Origin: CATQHP01 sp965205595
GTDB lineage: Bacteria; Acidobacteriota; Terriglobia; Bryobacterales; UBA6623
DNA: 64,000 bases
Assembly (NCBI GenBank): GCA_965205595.1
Contig: CBDBHI010000056.1
Span: 80,904 to 144,903, forward strand
Reading direction: 5' to 3'
The translations under genes were made by a program, and so were the position numbers. Of this stretch, positions 26,715-34,421 are shown one piece after another (the stretch's first letter is position 1; every line of letters starts with the position of its first letter). The notes under the pieces were generated by a model, which worked only from the letters and a program-made list of their open reading frames with translations, was not told where the DNA came from and did no database searches.

Positions 26715-27284
26715 ATGGTGGCCGTGCTGATGGCGGTGTCCGCGTTTGCGGCCACGTACGGTCCTGTAGATGGGGTGGATTTTGCCGCCGCTGACCTCGA
26801 CCGCGTTCAGGCTGGACAGTCCGCACCGGACTTCACGCTGCAACGCTCGGATGGCACGGATCTGACGCTTTCGTCACTGCAAGGAAAGAACGTTGTTCTG
26901 GTGTTCTATCGCGGACACTGGTGACCGTTTTGTACCAAGCAACTCGTGGAGTTGCAAGGCCTGCTTTCAGCAGAGCAGAAGAAAGACACAGAAATTATCG
27001 CGGTTGCTCCCGACTCGCTCGAGGTGATCGGCAAGATGATTCCAAAGGTCGAGTTGGGGAGCGGCGGCAACATCGCGATCACGCTCGTTAGCGATGGTGA
27101 GCACAAAGTCATCGACCGTTACGGACTACTTAACGAGAAAGCGGCCGAGCGCGGGCGCATCATGCCGCACCCGACAACCTACGTCATCGACAAGGCGCAG
27201 AAGGTGCGTTGGAAGTTCACCGAAGTGAATTACAAGATCCAGCCTACTAATGCTATGATTTTGAACGAACTCGGGAAACTGTAG
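26715..27284 (+). CDS. Selenocysteine-containing peroxiredoxin/redoxin (UxxC), exported
   Basis: One continuous frame encodes a signal-like N-terminus (MVAVLMAVSAFAA) and a redoxin core (APDFTLQRSDGTDLTLSSLQ, GKNVVLVFYRGHW). A TGA follows at 26922-26924, then PFCTKQLVELQGLL with 119 unbroken codons covering the rest of the AhpC/TSA-like fold (ITLVSDGEHKVIDRYG, THPTTYVIDKAQKVRWKF-like end) to the stop at 27282-27284. Relatives have Cys at the TGA position (FYRGxWCPxC), so the gene reads U70-P-F-C73. A perfect SECIS-like hairpin starts 14 bases after the TGA. With ATG 26715 the product is 189 residues; GTG 26682 would add 11. It is probably a periplasmic thiol/selenol peroxidase, in an operon with the cytochrome 18 bases downstream. 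Selenocysteine machinery (selA, selB, selC, selD) is not in the window. Confidence 0.85.
26939..26955 (+). promoter_or_regulatory. Putative bacterial SECIS element
   Basis: GCAACTC-GTG-GAGTTGC forms a perfect 7-bp stem with a 3-nt loop beginning with G. CC/GG pairs close it further out (26935-26936 with 26958-26959) across an AA/AA bulge. The apical loop begins 22 bases after the TGA, inside the spacing expected of bacterial SECIS elements, and it lies within the coding frame as required for SelB recruitment. Confidence 0.75.
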
Positions 27285-27302
27285 TCAGAAAGGTATCAAT
27301 TG

Positions 27303-27707
27303 ATGAAGCGTGTACTCGCTGTATTTCTCGGCCTCGGCCTGACCCTCGGATTGGCTTGGGCGGTTGAGCTTGCGGAGTTTCAGCCGCATATGAAAAAGGC
27401 GGCAAAAAGCGTCAAGGCACTGAAGAAGCAGCTTGCCGCGAAGGACGCCGAAGGTGCCGAGGCTAGCGCGAAGAACGTCGCGATGCACTACGGGCACATG
27501 AGCAAAATTTGGGCAGCGGACAACGTGGAAGATGCGACCAAATGGTCGCAAGAGTCCGAGGCTGCCGCCTCAGAAATCGCCGCTAAGGTGGCCGCTGGGG
27601 ACTTCGACGGCGCAAACGCCGCCGCGGTGACGCTCGGTAAGACCTGCCGCACGTGCCACACGGCGCACCGGCAGAAAAACGCAGACAAGACCTTCAGCAT
27701 TAAGTAG
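27303..27707 (+). CDS. Cytochrome c'-type periplasmic haem protein
   Basis: A 134-residue protein with a signal peptide (MKRVLAVFLGLGLTLGLAWA). A helical body rich in Ala, Lys and Glu follows, with a single haem motif C115-R-T-C-H119 near the C-terminus followed by TAHR. A C-terminal CxxCH on the last helix of a four-helix bundle is the mark of the cytochrome c' family, which binds small ligands such as NO or transfers electrons. It starts 18 bases after the selenoperoxiredoxin stop, so the two are probably co-expressed and may act in one redox or peroxide-detoxification pathway. AGAAAGG upstream of the ATG may serve as ribosome-binding site. Confidence 0.8.
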   Translation: MKRVLAVFLGLGLTLGLAWAVELAEFQPHMKKAAKSVKALKKQLAAKDAEGAEASAKNVAMHYGHMSKIWAADNVEDATKWSQESEAAASEIAAKVAAGDFDGANAAAVTLGKTCRTCHTAHRQKNADKTFSIK

Positions 27708-27780
27708 GGTTGTTTTCGACTGATCGCCCTCGGGTTAAACCTGTGGCCGTGGAAATTCCGGCGCGTCGCCGGGTTTGAAT

Positions 27781-27833
27781 CCCAGGGTTGCACGCTGGGC
27801 TAATTTAAACGTCACCCCCGCTGGGGGTTCAAG
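27781..27833. repeat. REP-like element R2, copy A
   Basis: CCCAGGGTTGCACGCTGGG hairpin, then CTAATTTAAACG, then a second hairpin ACCCCC-GCT-GGGGGT and TTCA. Copy B at 51924-51973 keeps the same two-hairpin layout (CCCAGAGTTGCACTCTGGG, CTAATACAAACG, CCACCCCTGAGTGGGGTTCA) with compensating changes in the stems. It lies between the convergent cytochrome and propeller genes and may act as a bidirectional terminator or REP. Confidence 0.75.
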
Positions 27834-27834
27834 G

Positions 27835-29337
27835 CTAGCGCAGGCGGTTAAGCGTGTAGGCCGCCATTGCGGTTACGAGTTCCTCGCCTTCGGCTGAGAC
27901 TATGTCGCTTGGCCGGAGGTCAAACACCCTGCCTGCAACCAACTTGTCTAGGGCTAGCGAAACCCTTAAGCCGTCGGCCAAAACTTCGGCGCTAACTACT
28001 CGTATCGGCGTGACATCTGTTTTCGGCGATCCGTACGTCGAATGGTAGAGGTAGTAGTAGTGGGTGAAGGAATAGTTTAAGACTTGCCCAGCGGAGTCGC
28101 GATCGACGGGCTTCGTGAAGGTCAAATCGAAGCCGGTGTCCGTCAGTTCCATCGACAGAATGTCGAACGGGACGCGGTCTTGAAAGACGACCCGCTGGAG
28201 GCCCTCGGTTGAGCCCCAGATGCGCGAGGTTTGCGCTACGTATAGCGCTTTTCCGTCAGGTGAGAAGGCGAGTCGATTGTTCGCCATGCGCAAGCCGTTG
28301 CCGTCGATGAAGGGGAATGCCGCGCCCTGCCACTCACCTTGGACTTTTTCAAAGAAGACGCGGTAGATGCGCGGGTAGGTCCACTCGGCGAGGAAGAGTT
28401 GCCCAGCATAAGGGCCAAAGGCACCGTCGGTGAGGTCGAAAAGCGGCTGCGCGGTCGATCCGCCCATATCGTTCTGCGGAAATAGGATTGCGGGCCGCTT
28501 GCGCCGCGCGTCGAGTTCCGCGACGTCGGCTTCGATCGGGTTGGCGCCCAAGAAGTCCGGATGCCACGGCAGCGATGCGGGGTGGCCATGGAAGGCGTTT
28601 TCGGTGACGTGGTGCAGCGGCGAGGTGCCCACCCAGCCACCTTGGTTGTCGACCGCGAAGATGTCGCCCTGGGGACTCATCACGAGGCCGTTGGGCTGTC
28701 GAAAACCACAGGCGAAGGTGGAAACGGTTCCGGACTTGGCATCAATCTTCAGCGCGCAGCCGCGATAGGGAACCGGCGAATAGTGACCGATCTTGTTGAC
28801 CTTGCCTTCGACCGCGGCGGGCGCGACACGGGGCTTTCTGCTAAGTTCGCCGCGGACCGGTTCGCGCGGATCGGCGTTGCCCGAGGCTAGACCCAAGCTG
28901 ATGTAGAAGTTTCCCTCTCGGTCGCGAATCGGGCCGGCGATGTACTCGTGATAGTTGCCCGACAGGCCCCAGCCGTCGGTGATCGTTTCGAAAAGGTCCG
29001 CTGTGCCGTCGTCGTCTGTATCGACGACGCGGGTGAGCTCGGGCACCTGCGCGACGAAGAATTCGTTCTTGTCGCCGGCCATGATTCCTAGCGGCGTGTG
29101 CAGACCCTCGGCGAATTTTCGCCACGTCTCGGACTTGGGGTCGAAGGAGTAAATGTAACCGCGGCGAAAGGCGGCGTAGAGTTTGCCGTCGGGCGCGAAA
29201 TCGATCGATGCGACCTCGTGCTTGATACCGCGCGGTCCGCGGACGGTTTCGACTTTGTAGCTCGTGGAGGGGACCTGGCCGTGGAGTGTCGCCGCGAGAA
29301 ACAGTGAGGCAATCTGGAGGAGGGCGAGGAGGGACAC
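27835..29337 (-). CDS. Secreted six-bladed propeller (sorbosone-dehydrogenase-like) protein
   Basis: GTG at 29337 gives a 500-residue product with a signal peptide (SLLALLQIASLFLAATLHGQ). Longer in-frame starts to 29469 overlap the preceding gene and lack a signal at the right place. The body has six-bladed beta-propeller strands typical of the glucose/sorbosone dehydrogenase-like superfamily: VASIDFAPDGKLYAAF, GPIRDREGNFYISLG, CGFRQPNGLVMSPQGDIFAVD, GQLFLAEWTYPRIYRV, NRLAFSPDGKALYVAQ. Similar propellers are often fused or paired with haem domains in Acidobacteriota and Planctomycetes, and here a pentahaem cytochrome precedes it. Quinone dependence is not evident. It is the last gene of a four-gene operon. 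Confidence 0.75.
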   Translation of the reverse strand: MSLLALLQIASLFLAATLHGQVPSTSYKVETVRGPRGIKHEVASIDFAPDGKLYAAFRRGYIYSFDPKSETWRKFAEGLHTPLGIMAGDKNEFFVAQVPELTRVVDTDDDGTADLFETITDGWGLSGNYHEYIAGPIRDREGNFYISLGLASGNADPREPVRGELSRKPRVAPAAVEGKVNKIGHYSPVPYRGCALKIDAKSGTVSTFACGFRQPNGLVMSPQGDIFAVDNQGGWVGTSPLHHVTENAFHGHPASLPWHPDFLGANPIEADVAELDARRKRPAILFPQNDMGGSTAQPLFDLTDGAFGPYAGQLFLAEWTYPRIYRVFFEKVQGEWQGAAFPFIDGNGLRMANNRLAFSPDGKALYVAQTSRIWGSTEGLQRVVFQDRVPFDILSMELTDTGFDLTFTKPVDRDSAGQVLNYSFTHYYYLYHSTYGSPKTDVTPIRVVSAEVLADGLRVSLALDKLVAGRVFDLRPSDIVSAEGEELVTAMAAYTLNRLR

Positions 29338-29390
29338 TCTGCGTATTCTACTGCCCGTTTTCCCCAAGCCTAAAGAGCGCACAGGGCAGC

Positions 29391-31766
29391 TCACGGGCCG
29401 ACCTCCACTTCGAGTTTGCGGTTGGCGCCTTTGGGGATCGGGCGGTTGCTGGCGCCTTCGACGAACCACATCGGCTGGTCGACTTTGGGAAACTCGAACT
29501 GCCGAAACAGCTTGCCATCGCGCGCGGTGAACAGCTCGTAGACGTCAACGCCGTCGAGCTGATAGTGAAATTTCGGCAGGCCATCGATTAGCCGGTATCC
29601 ACGAAAACGTTTCTGGGGAATACGGCCTAGTTCTCCAACTCGCAGCGGATAGCCCTCAGAGCGGTAAAAAACGTCGCCGAGGTAGCGCGCAGTCTCTGTA
29701 CGGTTCGTTTCCCTGTTCTTTTTCGTCGTGAGCGTCGGCGACATATCGACGAACCCGCCCTGCCAGGCGTAGAGTAATTTCACTTCGCCGGCGTCAAAGC
29801 AAAACGACAGCCCGCCGGGAAGCCCGACTGAAATTGAGGCCGGCGAGGTTCCCGGCATATCCCAGCGAATGACAATCGGCTTGTCGGTTGGGACCGGCCT
29901 TTCTTCGCTACCGAGTTGAGCCTCAACGGTCTCGTAGCCCTCGGGTGCATGGTCAGCTTCAGCGACACTTAACGCGGCCCACAGAGTGTTGATTTTTTCG
30001 CTTGCCTGACCGCTTGGAAGCGACCCAAAGTAGTTCGGCATCGAGGTGCCGGAAAGTATGCGAGCCGGGTTGCGCATCCAGCGGGAGAACCAGTCGGGGC
30101 GTAGGCGTTGTCCGGCGGAAAGCAGTTGGGGACCGTGCTCACCCAATGGCTCGAACTCACCCCAGCCGTGACAGCCGATACAGGCCATGCCGCCTTTTTG
30201 CGGGTTGGTGCCGAGCATGCCGTGTCCAGCCTCGGCCGACACCGTGGGCTGCTGAGATGGGCCATTGCCTGGTCGCAGGCCGGCGCTCTTGGCAAAGCCT
30301 TCGACGAGCCGCGCGGCTTCACGCGGGTGGTAGTTGGGCATGCGAAGGTCGGCCAACTCGAACGAGCGTGGCCCGCCCGTTAGTACTTGGCGTAACCAGT
30401 CGCTTGTCAGCTTTTCACCGACTGCTGTCAGCGTCGGAGCAACTTCGGCGATAGGCGCTGTTGCAGCCTGCCCGTTCAGTTCATGGCAAGCGTTGCAGCG
30501 CAGGCGTTTCAGGCGGTTGGCATGGTCGAAGATCGGTGCGAAAGTGATGTCGGGATTTTCCGCATGTTCCTCGACGAACGCATTTAGGGCGGCGCGCTCG
30601 CCGGGTTGTAAATTAAATCGGGGCACACGGCCGGAGACTTGTTCCACCAGACATCCTTGGCGCGGACTCATTTCGGCGAACGGCGCGGGTTGCTCGAAAT
30701 CAGAATCGAGATCGAGCGCGTGGCAGTTCAAGCATCCAGCGGTCGACACTAGGGCCTTTCCGCGCGCTGCATCGCCGCCTTCGAACGCGCCCGCATAATT
30801 TTCGTTGCTGTAGACCTCGTCTAGGTGCGCGGCGACCGAGAGCGCTTCTTCGTGATCGAGCGAGAGGGCCGGCATGCGCCCACCTGGATCGTGCAGAGCC
30901 GGATCTTTCAAGTACGCGACGAGTTCGCCGAATGGCATTTTCGACCCCGAGCCGGCAAGCGATATACCATCGCGATGGTGGCAAGCAACGCATCCGCGCG
31001 TCTGAAAAAGGGTCGCGCCGAACTCGCGGTAGCGGCCTGGCATCTTCGAACTCAATTCGGGCGCGGCTGGACCCTCAAGTGTCGCCAAGAAGCGCGCGAC
31101 GTGCCGGCGCTCAACAACGCTCAACATCAAGGGCATGGCGGCGTCGGGGCGGATGGCCCTGGGATCGGACATCCAGGCAAACAGCCAGCCCTCGTTTCGC
31201 CGCGAGCCAATGCCGTTGAATTCGGGAGCAAGCCGGGGTTCGAGCGAATGAGAGCTTGTCGCGTGGCAGTTCACGCAGCCCAACTCGCTAGTTAGCCGGC
31301 GGCCAGTGGCGACGAGCTTTTCGTGGCCGGAGGGTTGCTCGGAGTGAGAAAGTAGCCGATTCGGAATCGGCTCCCAATCAAAGCCGGGGCCTTTCCAGGT
31401 CAGTACGAGGCGTGCCTCGCCGGGCGGGCGTCGATAGCGAACTTCGATCGGCACGGCTCCGCTTGAAAGCCGCACAGGCTCTTCGTTGACGAGCTTGCCG
31501 CCCACTTCAAGTTCAGCATCAGCGGCGTTGAACGCATACTCGCCGTTTCGCAGGATCGAAAGTTCTCCGCGCCAGGCCGCCTCGAAGCTAACTTCGAGGC
31601 CGGGGTGTAGCGATTCGTCGGCGTCGAGAAAGAATGTCGCATTGGGCACTTCGGCGCGGACGGTTCGAAGAGCATCGCTATAGGTGGCGAGCAGGCCGGG
31701 CCGGTCGGCGGCGGCGAGGGCGGCAGCCAGGGCTAAGGGCACTATAAAGGCGGCCAGTCGCATCAT
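29391..31766 (-). CDS. PA14-domain multihaem c-type cytochrome (five CxxCH)
   Basis: A 791-residue secreted protein (ATG 31766, which overlaps the TGA of the upstream gene as ATGA). A signal peptide comes first, then a PA14-like domain (residues ~25-140, GELSILRNGEYAFNAADAELEVGG). Five haem sites follow: CVNCH, CVACH, CLNCH, CNACH and CIGCH. A C-terminal sugar-binding-like region contains YRLIDGLPKFHYQLDGVDVYELF. This architecture (PA14 plus cytochrome c plus propeller partner) occurs in Planctomycetes and Acidobacteriota systems thought to oxidise carbohydrate and pass electrons to the respiratory chain. That role is inferred. The next gene is the propeller protein, probably its partner. Confidence 0.85.
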   Translation of the reverse strand: MMRLAAFIVPLALAAALAAADRPGLLATYSDALRTVRAEVPNATFFLDADESLHPGLEVSFEAAWRGELSILRNGEYAFNAADAELEVGGKLVNEEPVRLSSGAVPIEVRYRRPPGEARLVLTWKGPGFDWEPIPNRLLSHSEQPSGHEKLVATGRRLTSELGCVNCHATSSHSLEPRLAPEFNGIGSRRNEGWLFAWMSDPRAIRPDAAMPLMLSVVERRHVARFLATLEGPAAPELSSKMPGRYREFGATLFQTRGCVACHHRDGISLAGSGSKMPFGELVAYLKDPALHDPGGRMPALSLDHEEALSVAAHLDEVYSNENYAGAFEGGDAARGKALVSTAGCLNCHALDLDSDFEQPAPFAEMSPRQGCLVEQVSGRVPRFNLQPGERAALNAFVEEHAENPDITFAPIFDHANRLKRLRCNACHELNGQAATAPIAEVAPTLTAVGEKLTSDWLRQVLTGGPRSFELADLRMPNYHPREAARLVEGFAKSAGLRPGNGPSQQPTVSAEAGHGMLGTNPQKGGMACIGCHGWGEFEPLGEHGPQLLSAGQRLRPDWFSRWMRNPARILSGTSMPNYFGSLPSGQASEKINTLWAALSVAEADHAPEGYETVEAQLGSEERPVPTDKPIVIRWDMPGTSPASISVGLPGGLSFCFDAGEVKLLYAWQGGFVDMSPTLTTKKNRETNRTETARYLGDVFYRSEGYPLRVGELGRIPQKRFRGYRLIDGLPKFHYQLDGVDVYELFTARDGKLFRQFEFPKVDQPMWFVEGASNRPIPKGANRKLEVEVGP

Positions 31767-32197
31767 GCTTGAGTTGGCTCTTTGCACTCTAGTGAGGACC
31801 TCTGTCTAGCGTGGGCCCACACTCCAGGCAGCGTCAAGCCCGCCAGCACCAGGGCGGTGCTAAATCGGATTATCTCAGCGCTTACGCCGCCAAGTAGCCG
31901 CTCGAATGCTAACCCGGCGAGTGCCAGCGCGAGGGCCGAATAGAAACGTTTCTTGTCAAAACGCAGCGCAAATACACAAGCGGTAAACGCGCCTAGATAG
32001 AAGCCTAGACAGCGAATGCAGACCGGGAGTTGAGAGCCCAGCAGGTGCCATGACCGGGCCGGTTCTTGGTGGCAAAAGGCGGCGAAAATAGTAGAGGAAA
32101 AGACGAGCGGGATGTCACTACCAACGGCGGCCCACAGTGGTCCGGCGACGATGCCGCCGACGAGTGCCGCGGAGATGATTCGAGCCGTCGTGAGCAT
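31763..32197 (-). CDS. DUF2085 small membrane protein
   Basis: A 144-residue protein with four hydrophobic segments. It contains the DUF2085 signature: FCHQEPARSWHLLGSQLPVCIRCLGFYLGAF in two blocks, a CHQ-type His/Cys motif and an xCxRCxGxYxG motif. Its function is unknown. The conserved Cys and His residues suggest metal or redox chemistry at the membrane. The gene starts 19 bases after the acyl-CoA dehydrogenase stop and overlaps the cytochrome start, so it belongs to the same transcript. Confidence 0.85.
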   Translation of the reverse strand: MLTTARIISAALVGGIVAGPLWAAVGSDIPLVFSSTIFAAFCHQEPARSWHLLGSQLPVCIRCLGFYLGAFTACVFALRFDKKRFYSALALALAGLAFERLLGGVSAEIIRFSTALVLAGLTLPGVWAHARQRSSLECKEPTQA

Positions 32198-32216
32198 GGC
32201 GCCGTAGCGTCCCTTG

Positions 32217-33392
32217 CTAAGTGAATGCCGGCACGCCGGTCACCCGGTTGCCGATTACGAGCGTGTGGATGTTGTGGGTCCCCTCGTAGGTTTTTACTGT
32301 TTCAAGATTGCAGATGTGCCGGAAGATCGGGTACTCGCTGGTGATGCCGTTGGCTCCGAGTAGGTCTCTAGAGCGACGGGCAATTTCGATCGCCATCTGC
32401 GCGTTGTTACGTTTAATCATCGAGACGTGGCTGAAATGCAGCTTGCCCTTGTCTTTTAGGCGGCTGGCTTGGAGCGTCATGAACTGTGCTTTGGTGATCT
32501 CGGTGATCATAAAAGCGAGTTCGTTCTGGACCAATTGGTGCGACGCAATCGGCTTATTGTCGAACTGCGTTCGCATCACGGTGTATTGGCGAGCGCAGTC
32601 GTAGCAGGCCATCGCCGCGCCGATTGTGCCCCAGCCGATGCCCATGCGCGCATTTGACAAGCAGTTGAGCGCGGCCTTGAGTCCGGTAACGCCTGGCAGG
32701 GCGTTTCCCGCCGGAATGCGGCAGTCGCTAAAGCCCAGGCTTGAGGTGATCGACGCGCGCATCGACATTTTGTTGTGCAGATCGGTGGCGGTAAAGCCCG
32801 GGGTATCGCGTTCGACCAGAAACGCCCGAATGTCGTCGGTGTCGTCGACCTTCGCCCAGACAATTGCTACGTCCGCGAGGGAGCCATTCGTGATCCAGGT
32901 CTTTTCGCCATTGAGAATGTAGCTGTCGCCGTCGCGGACCGCACGTGTGGTCATGCCGGAGGGGTTAGAGCCGAAGTTCGGTTCGGTGAGACCGAAACAG
33001 GCGAATTTCTTGGCCTTTGCCAGCTCAGGGAGCCACTTGTTTTTCTGCTCTTCACTGGCATAGTTGTAGAGGCAAAACATCGAGAGGCTGCTCTGAACCG
33101 AGATATAACTACGCAAGCCACTGTCGCCCCGTTCGAGCTCTTGCATGATGAGGCCGGTCTCGACTTCGGTCATTCCGGCGCAACCGTAGCCTTCGAGGTT
33201 GGCGCCGAAAAACCCAAGCTCGGCGATCATTTCCGACAGCTCTACGGGGAATGTGCCGTCAGCGAAATGCTTATCGATCACGGGAACGACGTGGTCGCTG
33301 ACGAACTGGCGGGCGGTCTGGCGGACTAGCAATTCTTCCTCGCTCAGAAGCGAGTCGAAGTCCATGAAATCCACGCCCTTGAAGTCAAACAT
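32217..33392 (-). CDS. Acyl-CoA dehydrogenase, glutaryl-CoA-dehydrogenase type
   Basis: A 391-residue flavoprotein. The start at 33392 has GGAGG 8 bases upstream. The motifs are CFGLTEPNFGSNPSGMTT and the YILNGEKTWITNGSLADV flavin site in the middle domain, ARMGIGWGTIGAAMACYD, and the C-terminal KTYEGTHNIHTLVIGNRVTG. The catalytic Glu lies in TYEGTHN, in the position found in glutaryl-CoA and short-chain acyl-CoA dehydrogenases. It oxidises an acyl-CoA (glutaryl-CoA in lysine and tryptophan breakdown is the best guess) using FAD and passes electrons to ETF. No CoA-pathway partners are adjacent. It heads a minus-strand operon with DUF2085, the cytochrome and the propeller. Confidence 0.9.
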   Translation of the reverse strand: MFDFKGVDFMDFDSLLSEEELLVRQTARQFVSDHVVPVIDKHFADGTFPVELSEMIAELGFFGANLEGYGCAGMTEVETGLIMQELERGDSGLRSYISVQSSLSMFCLYNYASEEQKNKWLPELAKAKKFACFGLTEPNFGSNPSGMTTRAVRDGDSYILNGEKTWITNGSLADVAIVWAKVDDTDDIRAFLVERDTPGFTATDLHNKMSMRASITSSLGFSDCRIPAGNALPGVTGLKAALNCLSNARMGIGWGTIGAAMACYDCARQYTVMRTQFDNKPIASHQLVQNELAFMITEITKAQFMTLQASRLKDKGKLHFSHVSMIKRNNAQMAIEIARRSRDLLGANGITSEYPIFRHICNLETVKTYEGTHNIHTLVIGNRVTGVPAFT

Positions 33393-33462
33393 TCTTGATC
33401 CTCCGGGAATTCACCATGTTAGCAACGGTGTTATTGGGGGAAGGTGCGCTCCCTGATCCGTC

Positions 33463-33599
33463 GGCAAGCGTCCTTCGCAAGTGCCTGCATTGCTTGGTCG
33501 CCTGCAACAGTAGGCCAGTCATGTTTTCTTGCGAGATACATTCGCGACACCCCGCGGGTGCGCTCCGTTGCCGCGGAAGATCTCGCGTTTGAGCCGCGC
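33463..33599. repeat. Dispersed repeat R1, copy B
   Basis: Same orientation and order as copy A (10143-10279), starting CAAGCGTCCTTCGCAAGTGC and ending at TCTCGCGTTTGAGCCGCGC. It is followed at once by a second strong hairpin at 33606-33653. The minus-strand frames of both copies can be translated to similar peptides, but start codons and lengths differ, so coding is doubtful. Confidence 0.75.
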
Positions 33600-33605
33600 C
33601 CCCCA

Positions 33606-33653
33606 GCAAGCGGTTTCCTCGAAGGGATCAATGCCTTCGAGGAAACCGCTTGC
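33606..33653. repeat. Perfect 20-bp stem, 8-nt loop hairpin
   Basis: Arms 33606-33625 (GCAAGCGGTTTCCTCGAAGG) and 33634-33653 are exact complements around the loop GATCAATG. There is no T run. It lies at the boundary between repeat R1 and the group II intron RNA. Confidence 0.85.
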
Positions 33654-33654
33654 C

Positions 33655-34235
33655 GGCGCGCGGAGTGCCAGGCTAAGTCTGGCGAATCTAGTGAACTGAA
33701 AGGAGTTCATCGTGGGAATCGTTCGTTCACCCCCGTAGCCGACTCGGCGTTCGCGGAGGACGCCTTCAGCGGGTAACTGCTGTTGGTGGCCGAGGCGGGC
33801 GAAGCCCGAGAAGGCAAACACGTGAGCCGTAACGCAAGTGAACCGCGTTCGAGAGCCTCGTTCGCAAGTCGAGAGTGGCCGGCCTGTCGCGTAGGGTGAA
33901 GCCTGCAACCGTCGGTGAAGCAACGAACACAAGCAGCCGGCGGACTCTTCGGGGTGGAAGCGGACAGCGCGCGTGGAAAGATTCGTCAGGAACCTGGGAG
34001 GCCTGCATCGGCAGGGGGGCTGCGCGCTCGTAGAGGCGCAGGTCGTCAAGCCGGCGAGGGGAATCCATAACCCTTGCAGGGGCTGGTGCGGGAGTCGGAG
34101 GGGCGCATAGTAGCGAAGAAGCTCGGTAATGCGAGTGGAGCGAAGGGGCCCCTGGCGCTTTCATGCTGACGGAGTCAGACAAGCATGCTGATTGCGACAG
34201 AAGGGAGAGCCGTTTATGTTCAAAAGATTCCACTT
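33655..34235 (+). ncRNA. Group II intron 5' RNA domains (truncated intron)
   Basis: The sequence has the layout of the 5' half of a bacterial group II intron upstream of its reverse transcriptase. A GAGAAGGCAAACACGTGAG-type domain I segment is followed by the GGAAAGATTCGTCAGGAACC block, ATAACCCTTGCAGGGGCTGG, and the highly conserved GTCGGAGGGGCGCATAGTAG block. GAAGCTCGGTAATGCGAGTGGAGCGAAGGGGCCC comes last, in two adjacent pieces. The 5' boundary (a GTGCG-like start) is uncertain. Domains V and VI, which should follow the RT gene, are not found after 37324, so the intron cannot splice as it stands. A MITE and an IS1182 element separate this RNA from the RT. Confidence 0.7.
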
Positions 34236-34238
34236 GCT

Positions 34239-34419
34239 AGCCCGCATTTCTCGCCACGCGGCGAGCGAAAGTGCGTGAGAGGTGCGTCGATACGAGGCGG
34301 GCGACGGTCGCCGCGCGGAGGCGTACTCGACAGTACGTCGAGCACTCGCGATCGAGCGCAACGAAGTAGTGGCGCACCTATCGCGCGCTTCCGCCGTCAG
34401 GTGGTGAGAAATGCGGGCT
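34239..34419. repeat. MITE-like element M1, copy 2 (inverted relative to copy 1)
   Basis: A 181-bp element with the same termini as copy 1 (AGCCCGCATTTCTCGCCAC ... GTGGTGAGAAATGCGGGCT). It is flanked by CTAG on both sides (34238-34241 and 34418-34421, overlapping the tips), consistent with CTAG target duplication. It sits inside the group II intron. The right-hand CTAG is also the left boundary of the IS1182 element. Confidence 0.8.
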
Positions 34420-34421
34420 AG

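Noticed and set aside
33519..34049. Minus-strand ORF over repeat R1 and the intron RNA as a protein gene
   Set aside because: It crosses a repeat, a perfect hairpin and structured intron RNA, and the R1 part in copy A is in a different-length frame.
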